From positions 62,001 through 126,000 of the forward strand of contig SCMT01000001.1 of the NCBI GenBank assembly GCA_005502915.1: DNA of 64,000 nucleotides, written 5' to 3'. The position numbers were made by a program, and so were the translations under genes. Source of the DNA: Lysobacteraceae bacterium 2PB (lineage in GTDB: Bacteria > Pseudomonadota > Gammaproteobacteria > Xanthomonadales > Xanthomonadaceae). This document shows, piece after piece, positions 1 to 9,420 of the stretch. The notes beneath the pieces are model-generated. The model saw nothing but the letters and a program-made list of their open reading frames with translations, did no database searches and had not been told where the DNA came from. The stretch's first letter is position 1, and each line of letters opens with the position of its first letter.

Positions 1-670
1 GGTCGACGCGATGGCAGAAACCTTCGGCGGTGACTTCGTCGAGCAGCTTCGCGAGCTGCTGGCCGAGCCGCGCGAAGTAATCCTCGGCGGCCAGCGCGCG
101 CGTCCCGTCGCTGTCGCCGTCGTGTTCGTAGGCGTAGACGAGGTCCACGTCGGAGCTGAAATTCAGTTCGCCGCCGCCGAGCTTGCCCAGCGCGTAGACG
201 ACGAGGCGCACCGGACGGCCGTCGGCGTCGCGCACGGTGCCGAAACGCTGCGCGAATTCCGCCTCCAGCGCCTCCAGTGCGATGCGCAGGCAGGTTTCGG
301 CCAGCTGCGACACGCCGGCGAGCGTCTGGTCCAGCGTGTCGAGGCCCTGCACGTCGCGCCAGATCAGGCGCACCGATTCCGCGCGGCGATGGCGGCGCAG
401 CCGCGTGCCCCAGTCGCTGCGCGACTCGGCGTCGAGCACCGGCGGCGCGGCGGGCACCGCGCCGCCGTCGGCGAGCAGGCCCGGCAGCAGCGCCGGCTGC
501 TGCACGCAGACGTCGATCGCGAAGTCGCTGGCCAACGCGAGGGCGCGCAGCTGCGCGAGCAGGTCGGCGTCGTCGAACGGCAGGTCGGGAAGCGCCTGGC
601 GCAGGCGCGACAGCGCGCGGTCGAGGTGGGCATCCAGCGCGGTGGTCGGGGGGTCGGAAGCGTGGCTCAT
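1..670 (-). CDS. glnE: Bifunctional glutamine synthetase adenylyltransferase/adenylyl-removing enzyme, N-terminal part
   Basis: GlnE attaches AMP to, or removes it from, glutamine synthetase under control of PII, tuning nitrogen assimilation in the cytoplasm. Only the first 223 codons are in the window; the gene continues past the left edge. The nucleotidyltransferase signature GKLGGGELNFSSDVDL is at residues 162-177 and carries the Asp-x-Asp metal ligands. The first ~90 residues look shorter than the leader of E. coli GlnE, but the ATG at 670 begins a continuous frame and no better upstream start is visible. A Rho-independent terminator lies about 45 bp upstream on the same strand, so its own promoter must be very close or the gene relies on read-through. 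The family is certain; the start is fairly sure. Confidence 0.93.
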   Translation of the reverse strand, partial: MSHASDPPTTALDAHLDRALSRLRQALPDLPFDDADLLAQLRALALASDFAIDVCVQQPALLPGLLADGGAVPAAPPVLDAESRSDWGTRLRRHRRAESVRLIWRDVQGLDTLDQTLAGVSQLAETCLRIALEALEAEFAQRFGTVRDADGRPVRLVVYALGKLGGGELNFSSDVDLVYAYEHDGDSDGTRALAAEDYFARLGQQLAKLLDEVTAEGFCHRVD

Positions 671-1252
671 GCGCCGATTGTGGCATCCCGGCGGGCGCGC
701 TCCGCGCAAATAAAAAGCCCGCCCCGGTCGAACCGGTAGCGGGCCTGCTCCCTCCCCCACGTCGGGATGCCGGCGCATCCTGAAGGAAGGCTGAGGGCAA
801 CGCACGCTGCAGTGCAAAATAGGACTCGACAGTTCAGCAATGGCCCGCAACAGATCTGAGTACACGCGCCGCGGGCGAGCGTTCCACGCACCGTTGTGCT
901 GCACGCATGCATCGACGACACCGCAGGACATGCGCATCCGCACCCGCCATGCAGTCGTGCGTCCGGACGAGGAAAACAGGGGCTTGCGCGACGACGACGA
1001 TGCGCGTCACGGATCGGAACATCGAATGTGCGGTCGTTGGCGTCTGCTCGTGATCTGTCCATGCCTCTCGCCGGTCCTGTCGCGCCGAGGAGCAAGGACG
1101 AGAGCGGGGGAGCGGATGTGCATCCACGACCGAACGATGACGCCACACCGCGCCGCGACAGGACCGGCCTTCCGGGTTGCGTCGCATCGGCCCGCCGGGT
1201 GTCGGGCACATGCGACGCAACGAGAGGTCTGCAGAGACCTTGGACAGGCGCG
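671..1252. other. Intergenic region between glnE and the LuxR-type gene
   Basis: This 582-bp stretch holds the terminator at 712-745 but no open frame with a ribosome binding site or recognisable protein. The minus-strand DNA just ahead of the terminator (about 716-840) could encode a small RNA, but no convincing -35/-10 pair was found. Several frames are open by chance because of the high G+C content and look like composition noise. Confidence 0.5.
712..745 (-). terminator. Rho-independent terminator upstream of glnE
   Basis: On the minus strand a GCCCGC/GCGGGC stem, with an inner CCGGT/ACCGG stem, is followed by a run of five T and further T/A-rich bases. It ends transcripts coming from the 580-bp gap between the LuxR gene and glnE. 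Confidence 0.7.
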
Positions 1253-2026
1253 CTAGAGCAGCCCCAGCCTGCGCGCTTCGTGCAGGGCCTGCGGCAGGCT
1301 GTTCACCGAGAGTTTCTCGTACAGCCTGCGCACGTGGGTATAGACAGTGGAGACCTGCACGCCCAGCAGCCGCGCCGCCTGGGTGAACGTGCGGCCCTGG
1401 TCGGCCAGCACGATGATCTCGCGCTCGCGGGCGGTGAGGCGGATGGTGGTGGCTGGCGCCTCGTTCGCCGTGCATCCGGACGAGGTGTCCGCTGGTGCCC
1501 GCGAGGTCGCACGGGCGTGGGCGACGAGCGCCCGGGCGGCGGTGGCGGTGAGCGCGGGCATGCCCGAAGCGGCGGCCCGCAACGCCCGGGCCAGGTCCTC
1601 GGGGCCGTCGTGCAGGTAGAGCACGCCATCGGCGCCTGCGGCGATGGCGCACAGCGATGTCCCCTCTTCCGTGTCGATGCAGACCGCCAGGCGTCGCCCT
1701 GCCCCGTCGTCGAGCGCTGCCAGCGCGCTCGCTGCCGCGCCCGGACCATCGACCGCGACCAGATGCAGGTCGGCCGGCGACGGTTCGGCACTGCCGGACG
1801 CCCAGGGCCCCATCTCGATACGCCCCCCGGATGTCGAACAGGCACGCAAGGCTTCGATGAGCGGCACCGGCAGGCCGTGTGCGAATCCGCTGGCCCGGAC
1901 GCGGGGCCAGGCCGGCATGGAAAGGCGGCCATCCGTGGCCTCCCCGGCAGCGTCTCCAGCCCCCTGCTCGAGCGCGCTGCCACGCGTCGCCTGCATGTGC
2001 GTCGTCATTCCGATCCCTGGATCCAT
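1253..2026 (-). CDS. LuxR-family transcriptional regulator with degenerate receiver-like domain
   Basis: A 257-residue DNA-binding regulator. The C-terminal ~60 residues form a LuxR/NarL helix-turn-helix, beginning LTAREREIIVLADQG and ending in a helix with VSTVYTHVRRLYEKL. The N-terminal half resembles the last strands of a response-regulator receiver (GADGVLYLHDGPEDLARALR), but the usual conserved Lys is His and no phospho-acceptor Asp context is evident. This suggests a phosphorylation-independent orphan regulator. The start at 2026 was chosen because GAGGAG lies about 8 bases upstream; the frame remains open further upstream without such a site. No histidine kinase is adjacent and its targets are unknown. 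Confidence 0.82.
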   Translation of the reverse strand: MDPGIGMTTHMQATRGSALEQGAGDAAGEATDGRLSMPAWPRVRASGFAHGLPVPLIEALRACSTSGGRIEMGPWASGSAEPSPADLHLVAVDGPGAAASALAALDDGAGRRLAVCIDTEEGTSLCAIAAGADGVLYLHDGPEDLARALRAAASGMPALTATAARALVAHARATSRAPADTSSGCTANEAPATTIRLTAREREIIVLADQGRTFTQAARLLGVQVSTVYTHVRRLYEKLSVNSLPQALHEARRLGLL

Positions 2027-2214
2027 CGCGTCCCTGCTCCTCAGCGTTCCTGCATTGCCGGCGACCTTCCCGGTCGCCCTGGTTCGCCGCCACGCATCCG
2101 CGGCAGCTGCAGACATCCTAAGCGGGCCACGTGACGCGCACAGCCGCGGACCCGGGACGATTACGGGACGAAATCGCCGGAGCCCCCGCCACACGTGGGT
2201 TCCAGCCGCCAACG

Positions 2215-2240
2215 AAAAAGCCCCGCATCGCTGCGGGGCT
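2215..2240 (-). terminator. Rho-independent terminator of the S9 peptidase gene
   Basis: A perfect AGCCCCGC/GCGGGGCT stem with a short loop is followed on the minus strand by TTTTTCG. It lies about 30 bp past the stop codon of the peptidase gene at 2271. Confidence 0.88.
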
Positions 2241-2270
2241 TGTCCGGGACGGGTGAGCCCACCGATCCGC

Positions 2271-4364
2271 TCAGGACTTCGGCGGGTTGTACTTGTCGAA
2301 CCAGGCCTTGACCTGCTGGTACCAGAAGACCGAGTTCTGCGGCTTGAGCACCCAGTGGTTCTCGTTCGGGTAGTAGAGCAGCCGGGTCGGCACGCCCCGG
2401 TTGAGCAGGGTGTGATAGAGCTCCAGGCCGTGGTTGACCGGCACGCGCAGGTCGGTCTGGCCGTGGACGACCAGGGTCGGGGTCTTGAAGTTCGCGGCGG
2501 CCAGGTGCGGCGAGTTCCGCTCCAGCACCTCGCGGTTGCCCGGCTCCCAGAAGCCGCCGAAGCGCGGCACCTCGGCCGAGAAGTCGGCGGCGTACTGCGA
2601 GTACAGGTTGTAGACCGCCGCGTGCGCGACCAGGGCCTTGAACGGGTGTTCGCGACCCAGCAGCACCGTGGTCAGGTAACCACCGTAGCTGCCGCCACCG
2701 GCGACCATGCGCTCGCGGTCGATCCAGGGCTGGGCCTGGAACCATTCGGCGGCCTTGATCACGTCCTGGTAGGGCTGCTCCGCCCATTCGGGGTTGATCG
2801 AATCGGCGAAGGCCTGGCCGAAGCCCGAGCTGCCGTGGAAGTTCGGCCAGGCGGTGACGTAACCCCAGCTGCCGAACACCTGGGCGTTCCAGCGGAAGGC
2901 CATGCCGTCGGTGATGGCGTTGTGCGGACCGCCGTGGATCAGCATGAAGAACGGATACTTCTTCGATTTGTCGAAGCCCGGCGGGTAGTTCACCCACATC
3001 TGGATGTCGCGGCCATTGGCGCCCTTGTAGGTCACCGACTCGTAGGTGCCCAGGTCGGTGGCGGCGAGCAGGGCATCGTTGATCGTCGACAGCTTGGTGG
3101 ACGCGCCGGTCTTCGCGTCGATGCGGACCAGCGTCGGCGGTTCGACGAAGCTCTCGCGCAGGCCGAACAGGCGGCCGTCGTCGGTGACGGCCAGCGAGCC
3201 GAACGAACGCTCGGCGGTGACCTTGCGCGGCGCCCCCTCCAGCGGCAGCTCGTAGACGCGAACGGTGCCGGCGTCGTCGATCGCGCCATACAGGCGGCGA
3301 CTGTCGGCGGCCCAGACCAGGCCACCGGCGCTGCGGTCCCACTCCTTGAACAGCTCGCGCGTGGTGCCGGCCTTGCGGTCGAACACCATCAGCCGCCCCT
3401 TGTCCGCGTAGAAACCACGGATGCGCTGCTGCACGAAGCTGAGGTGGCGCCCGTCCGGGCTGTACAGCGGCGAGCCGTCGCTGGCGGGATTGGCGGCCGT
3501 GAGGTTGCGCGCCTGCTTGCCGCCGCTGCCGTCGGCTTCGATGGCGACCACGAACACGTCATTGTTGCTGCGGTTGATCGCCGGGTCGGCATCGGCGACG
3601 AACGCCAGCTCGCGGCCGTCGGGCGACACCGCGAAATGCCCGCCCGCCCCCTGCACCGCGCCGCGCGGCAATTCGTAGCCGCTCGGCTGGGTGAGCGGCC
3701 GGATCACCGGCAGTTCGCCGTTCCCCGCCGCGTCGAAGGCAACCGAGAACACGTGGAACTGGCGCTCGTCGAGATACTGGTCCCAGGCCGTCACCGGGCC
3801 GGCGTCCCAGACCATGCCGGTCATCTTGCGGTCCTTGCGCTCGTCGAGGCGCTTGCCCTGCTCGGCCAGCGACAGGTCGGCGAACACGCGCGAGACGAAG
3901 GCCAGGCGCTTGCCGTCTTCGAACCATTTCGGGCTCTGCACGCCGGTCGCCAGCTTGGTCAGCCGGCGGGCCTCGCCGCCGCCCAGCGGCATCACGTACA
4001 GCTGCGGCGCCTTGTCGTCGCCGCGCTGCGAGGTGAAGGCCACGTACTTGCCGTCCGGGCTGATCGCCGGCGAGCCATCGCTGGCGGCATCGGTAGTGAA
4101 GGCGCGCTGGCCGCTGCCGTCGGCATTCCATACCCACAGGTCGGAATAGGCCTTGTCCTCCTCCATCGCGAACCGGGTCACCGGCGCGATGATCGTGCGT
4201 CCATCGCGCGACACCGTCGGCGCGCCGATGCGCTGGAGCTTCCAGCTGCGCTCGACCGTGAACGGTTCCTTCTTCGCCTGCGCCATCGCCGCCGGCACCA
4301 GCGCCGACTGCGCGCCGATGCAGGCCAGCGCCAGCAGCGCGACCGCCATGTTTCGCATCACCAT
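2271..4364 (-). CDS. Secreted S9-family (prolyl oligopeptidase-type) peptidase
   Basis: A 697-residue exported serine peptidase. A signal peptide (MRNMAVALLALACIGAQSAL, ending near AMAQA) is followed by a WD40/TolB-like beta-propeller rich in SPDG motifs and a C-terminal alpha/beta hydrolase. The catalytic triad is readable: Ser559 in GGGSYGGYL, Asp638 in HGQTDLRVP and His670 in NENHW. The family cleaves oligopeptides and includes dipeptidyl-peptidase 5 and acylaminoacyl peptidases; periplasmic peptide scavenging is the likely role. The ATG at 4364 follows GGAGG at five bases; an ATG two codons later is an alternative. It is a single gene with its own terminator. A second secreted S9 peptidase lies at 42301-44289. 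Confidence 0.93.
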   Translation of the reverse strand: MVMRNMAVALLALACIGAQSALVPAAMAQAKKEPFTVERSWKLQRIGAPTVSRDGRTIIAPVTRFAMEEDKAYSDLWVWNADGSGQRAFTTDAASDGSPAISPDGKYVAFTSQRGDDKAPQLYVMPLGGGEARRLTKLATGVQSPKWFEDGKRLAFVSRVFADLSLAEQGKRLDERKDRKMTGMVWDAGPVTAWDQYLDERQFHVFSVAFDAAGNGELPVIRPLTQPSGYELPRGAVQGAGGHFAVSPDGRELAFVADADPAINRSNNDVFVVAIEADGSGGKQARNLTAANPASDGSPLYSPDGRHLSFVQQRIRGFYADKGRLMVFDRKAGTTRELFKEWDRSAGGLVWAADSRRLYGAIDDAGTVRVYELPLEGAPRKVTAERSFGSLAVTDDGRLFGLRESFVEPPTLVRIDAKTGASTKLSTINDALLAATDLGTYESVTYKGANGRDIQMWVNYPPGFDKSKKYPFFMLIHGGPHNAITDGMAFRWNAQVFGSWGYVTAWPNFHGSSGFGQAFADSINPEWAEQPYQDVIKAAEWFQAQPWIDRERMVAGGGSYGGYLTTVLLGREHPFKALVAHAAVYNLYSQYAADFSAEVPRFGGFWEPGNREVLERNSPHLAAANFKTPTLVVHGQTDLRVPVNHGLELYHTLLNRGVPTRLLYYPNENHWVLKPQNSVFWYQQVKAWFDKYNPPKS

Positions 4365-4499
4365 CACACCCTCCGGAAAAATCGTGCTTTCGTGTCGTCG
4401 TCCGCGCGGACGTGCCGCGCGGTCCGCCAGCATGATGCCGCAAGGCAAGTGCCGGGACACCGTGCCGAAGGCTGCCCGCATGCCGGCAAGGACGGCAAA

Positions 4500-4584
4500 G
4501 CGCGCACCCCGCCGGCAGGCGGGATGCGCGCTTCGAGGGCTTGCACGGGTGGCCCGCGACCGGCTCCGGAAGGCCGGTCGCGGG
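4500..4584 (-). terminator. Two strong hairpins after the 522-codon secreted-protein gene
   Basis: A perfect 12-bp stem (4553-4564 with 4573-4584) starts 12 bp past the stop codon at 4597. A second, near-perfect stem-loop spans 4500-4531. There is no long T-tract, so a terminator or mRNA-protecting role is inferred from position and strength. Confidence 0.55.
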
Positions 4585-4596
4585 ACGGCCTGCCGA

Positions 4597-6162
4597 TCAG
4601 ACCGGGCAGGACGCAGCCGTGGAACGCACCAGCATGCCTGCCGGGATCGAGATCAGCCCCGGGATGAAGTTCTGCACGCTCCAGCTCACCGTGCGGTTGG
4701 TGCTGGCCGTGCCCAGCACGCGCTCGGCCAGCACCTTCTCGGTGATGCGTCCGGCCGGAATGAACGGCGTGGTGGTCGTGCTGGTGTTGCACTTGATGTA
4801 GGCCTGCACCACGGACGACCCGGTCACGCCGGCCGTCGTGATCTTGAAATCGCCGTCGTAGTGCCGGGTGGCGGCGCCGCCGGTGTAGGTCGCGCAGTTC
4901 TGGCCGCCGGGATACGCGGTGAACACCAGCTGCACGCGCATGCACGACGTGCTGTTGTTGGTCACGTTGTAGGTGACATTGTATTCGGCACCGTAGTTCG
5001 CGGTCGAGAACTTGTCGCTGTCGCGGTCGGCCGGGCGACCGGCGGCATAGAGCGAGGTGTTGCTCGAGTAGTAGCGCAGGGCCAGCGGACGCTGGGCGTC
5101 GCCCGAGGGCGAAGCCGGCGAACCGGCCGGCGGGTCGCAGACGCCGCTGGGCATGGTGACCGGGGAGGTGCTCGCCGCGCGGAGCAGGTTGGCCGGCGCC
5201 GCCAGGTAGCGGTAGCCGAAGGTCTGCCCGGTCGCGGTGAAGCTCACCGGCACCGTGCCGTTCCACTTGTTGTACTGGTAGATGCCGGCCGGACGGCCCC
5301 AGCCCGTCCAGTTGTAGGTGCCGTCGCTGTTCTGCGACTGGCGGCTGGTGCAGGGCGTGCCACCGAGCACGTTGGTGGTGCCGTCGGCGTTGTAGGTCGT
5401 CGGCACGTTGCCCCAGGCGTACAGCGACTTGCCGAGGTCGTTGGCGGCGGTGGCCGTGGTGATCGTGGCCGGTGCGGCCACCAGTCGCGCGCGCAGGCAG
5501 CCGCTCGACGCACGGAAGGTGATGCGCGCATCCAGCGACGCACCCTTCGGCGTGCTGCCGCCGCGCAGCTGGAAGATCTGCGTCGGCCCGGTGATGGTGC
5601 GTGGCGCCGAGGTGGGCACGTTGATGATCGTCGAACCGTTCGTGCTGCCCACCCAGCTCGGCATCGCGCCGGTGACCAGCACGCGGGCGACCGAATAGCT
5701 GGGGCTGCGGCCCGGATCGAGCGTGTACGCGGCCTGCTCCAGGATGTCGCGCTGCGAGATCGCCGCACCGTATGCGGTGAAGGTCGCGCTGGCGCCGACC
5801 GGCTCCAGGATCAGGAAGATGCGATCGACCCGGGCATCGGTGCCGACCGGATCGCCGAGGATGTGGTGCATGTAGAACGAGAATTCGCGCATGCCGCCGG
5901 CGGTGCACACGCTGTCGAGGGTGGTCGCGCCGGTCAGCCGGCGGGTGACCTTGCCGGGGTCGACCGAATTCATCGCGTCCATGCCCAGCAGCAGGCCGGC
6001 ACGATTGACCGATTCGGGATTGTTGCTGACCAGGATCGGCGCGCCCTGCATGCTGCCGGGCAGCGGACTGAGCTGCGAATAGGTCTGGGCGTGGGCGGTC
6101 GCAGTGGACAGCAAGGCGGTCGCGGCGGCGAACCGCAGCGTGGTGCGTAGGGATTCCTTCAT
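4597..6162 (-). CDS. Exported protein of unknown function, possibly DUF3370-like
   Basis: A 521-residue protein with a clear signal peptide (ending about THAQ/ATAHAQ, residue 26). The mature start LSPLPGSMQGAPILVSNNPE resembles the opening of DUF3370 proteins known mainly from cyanobacteria (LPG...VPVFNSN-PE); this is a recalled similarity and was not tested. The rest is rich in Thr, Ser and Asn and probably beta-structured, with paired cysteines (C88, and later C-x-n-C pairs) that could form disulfides. There is no membrane anchor, catalytic motif or sorting signal. Strong hairpins follow the gene. It appears monocistronic, and its neighbours do not indicate a role. Confidence 0.8.
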   Translation of the reverse strand: MKESLRTTLRFAAATALLSTATAHAQTYSQLSPLPGSMQGAPILVSNNPESVNRAGLLLGMDAMNSVDPGKVTRRLTGATTLDSVCTAGGMREFSFYMHHILGDPVGTDARVDRIFLILEPVGASATFTAYGAAISQRDILEQAAYTLDPGRSPSYSVARVLVTGAMPSWVGSTNGSTIINVPTSAPRTITGPTQIFQLRGGSTPKGASLDARITFRASSGCLRARLVAAPATITTATAANDLGKSLYAWGNVPTTYNADGTTNVLGGTPCTSRQSQNSDGTYNWTGWGRPAGIYQYNKWNGTVPVSFTATGQTFGYRYLAAPANLLRAASTSPVTMPSGVCDPPAGSPASPSGDAQRPLALRYYSSNTSLYAAGRPADRDSDKFSTANYGAEYNVTYNVTNNSTSCMRVQLVFTAYPGGQNCATYTGGAATRHYDGDFKITTAGVTGSSVVQAYIKCNTSTTTTPFIPAGRITEKVLAERVLGTASTNRTVSWSVQNFIPGLISIPAGMLVRSTAASCPV

Positions 6163-6598
6163 TGGGACGGTTCCATGTGGGGCCGCGGCGCGAAGCGCGG
6201 GATGCGCTCCAGGCGATCACGGCAGGCTCGACCTGCACGGGCGCACCGGAGGTCGAGCGACTCCGGCGCGGGCGGCATCCTAGGCAGCCCTCCACCGGCG
6301 AAGCGTGACCGGCGTCGGCATTGCGCGCGCCGAGAGATGTCTCGGTCGCGACGAGAGATTTCTGCATACGATTGCAGCCGCGCATGCGCGCGCGGGAGCC
6401 GAGTGGGCAGGCCAAGGCCGCACCGCCGGCGGTTCGCATGCCCGCGAAACGCAGCCCCCAGGAGCGGCCTGCGTCCTGGACTGTGGCATTTCCGCGTTCG
6501 AACCCAAGGCCGGCAGCCCGACGGGTATCGCGCCCCATGCCGCCGCGACGGCCTACGATCACCCGCGGCCCTCACATCGACATGCAAAGGAAAGCGCC
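6163..6598. other. Divergent intergenic region with short repeats
   Basis: These 436 bp separate two divergently transcribed exported-protein genes and should hold both promoters. The only visible structure is CGAGAGAT at 6331-6338 and again at 6352-6359 (21 bp apart), the first lying in a CCGAGA-GATG-TCTCGG stem. An open frame runs into the downstream gene but has no start with a binding site. Confidence 0.45.
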
Positions 6599-7105
6599 AT
6601 GCCCCATTCGTTCTTCATCCGTTTCGCCACGCCCCTCGTCCTCGCGGCCTGTTCCTTCGCCGCGCCGGATGCGCTGGCCCAATGCGCCGACGGCATCACC
6701 GGTCGCCACGGCTGGTGGGCCGGCAACACCCTTCACCTCACAGGCGCCTACCAGGGCTCGGACTGGCAGGTACGTCCGGGCATCGACGCCCCCGGGTACA
6801 TGGTCTACGGGCCGTACGACGCCCGCTTCGGACGGGGCGAGCACAAGGCCGACTACTACCTGCAGGTCGACGACAACACGACAGCGCGCAACCGGGTCAT
6901 CGCCTCCCTGAAGGTCTATACACGCCAGGGCGGCCGCATCCTCGCCCAGCGCGATCTGACGCGCCGCGATTTCCTCGCCGCGAATACCTGGCAGTTCTTC
7001 ACGCTGCATTTCGAGAACCCCTGCTTCGAGCAGGTCGAGACGGCGATCTACTGGCACGGCAACGCACAGTTGCTGTTCGGACAGGTCTTCATCGAAAAGC
7101 CCTGA
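6599..7105 (+). CDS. Exported protein of unknown function
   Basis: A 168-residue protein with a signal peptide (about 26 residues, ending PDALAQ). The mature part starts CADGITGRHGWWAGNTLHLTG and contains alternating beta-like segments with several Trp and Tyr residues (ADYYLQVDDN, NTWQFFTLHFENPCFEQ). C27 and the Cys in ENPCFEQ may pair. I do not recognise the family; a small beta-sandwich ligand-binding domain is a guess. AAGGAA lies seven bases before the chosen ATG; the frame is open further upstream but without a plausible start. A bidirectional terminator follows. Confidence 0.75.
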   Translation: MPHSFFIRFATPLVLAACSFAAPDALAQCADGITGRHGWWAGNTLHLTGAYQGSDWQVRPGIDAPGYMVYGPYDARFGRGEHKADYYLQVDDNTTARNRVIASLKVYTRQGGRILAQRDLTRRDFLAANTWQFFTLHFENPCFEQVETAIYWHGNAQLLFGQVFIEKP

Positions 7106-7130
7106 TCGGCGCGGCAGCGCGCCGCATAAA

Positions 7131-7158
7131 GAAAAACCCCGCCTCGCGGCGGGGTTTT
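7131..7158. terminator. Bidirectional Rho-independent terminator
   Basis: A CCCCGCC/GGCGGGG stem with a TCGC loop is flanked by AAAAA on the left and TTTTT on the right, so it works on both strands. It separates the convergent exported-protein gene (stop at 7105) and groEL (stop at 7187). Confidence 0.92.
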
Positions 7159-7186
7159 TCGTGACACGCAAGCGACTACGGATGGA

Positions 7187-8885
<1,699 letters not shown>

Positions 8886-8935
8886 GCGACATCGATGCGT
8901 TGGCGAGGGTGCGGCGGACGCGTCCGCCGCGCGCA

Positions 8936-9226
8936 TCAGCCGACGATCGCGAGGATGTCGTCTTCCTTGATGATCTTGTACTCGATGCCGTCCTGCTTGT
9001 AGGCGGAACCGGAGTACTGGCCGTAGATCACCTTGTCGCCGACCTTGACCTTCGGCGCGCGGGTGCCGCCGGTGGCGTCGATGAACTTGCCTTCGCCGAC
9101 GGCGACGACTTCACCCTTGGTCGGCTTTTCCTTCGCGGCGTCCGGGATGATGATCCCGCCGGCGGTGGTCTCTTCGGCTTCGATCGGCTTGACGACCAGG
9201 CGGTCGTAGAGCGGCTTGAGATTCAT
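8936..9226 (-). CDS. groES: Co-chaperonin GroES (10 kDa)
   Basis: A 96-residue co-chaperonin that forms the heptameric lid on GroEL. It starts [19 protein letters not shown], carries the mobile loop [15 protein letters not shown] and ends with the usual [13 protein letters not shown]. It is first in the groES-groEL operon, with a CIRCE operator and a good sigma-70-type promoter 45-75 bp upstream. Confidence 0.99.
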   Translation of the reverse strand: MNLKPLYDRLVVKPIEAEETTAGGIIIPDAAKEKPTKGEVVAVGEGKFIDATGGTRAPKVKVGDKVIYGQYSGSAYKQDGIEYKIIKEDDILAIVG

Positions 9227-9269
9227 GTGAACCCTCGCAAGTGATTGATTGGTGGAGAAAAGGGCGGCG

Positions 9270-9299
9270 ATTTTAGCAGTCCCCCAGGGAGAGTGCCAA
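9270..9299 (-). promoter_or_regulatory. groES promoter overlapped by a CIRCE (HrcA) operator
   Basis: On the minus strand -35 TTGGCA (9294-9299) and -10 TAAAAT (9270-9275) are separated by 18 bases. The 9-9-9 inverted repeat TTAGCAGTC-N9-GAGTGCCAA (9273-9299, plus-strand reading) matches the CIRCE consensus TTAGCACTC-N9-GAGTGCTAA at 16 of 18 arm positions. HrcA bound here would cover the promoter, so heat-inducible repression is expected. Confidence 0.88.
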
Positions 9300-9309
9300 A
9301 GCCGCGGGC

Positions 9310-9392
9310 AAAAAACGCCCGGCGAGCCGGGACTGGCCGGGGATATGGGGTGGTCTGCGGGGCTTTCAAGGGCCCCGGACGGATCCGGGGCC
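9310..9392 (-). terminator. Terminator region of the GMC oxidoreductase gene
   Basis: Two stems follow the stop codon on the minus strand: GGCCCCGGA/TCCGGGGCC (9371-9392, four-base loop) and CCCGGC/GCCGGG (9318-9331) followed by CGTTTTTTG. The second is a standard intrinsic terminator and insulates groES from upstream transcription. Confidence 0.8.
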
Positions 9393-9420
9393 GGGGCCTA
9401 GGGTGTGGGCGAGACCAAGG

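Noticed and set aside
840..1256. Open frames in both strands of the glnE-LuxR gap
   Set aside because: His/Arg/Cys-rich translations, no ribosome binding site and no recognisable motifs; they look like composition noise.
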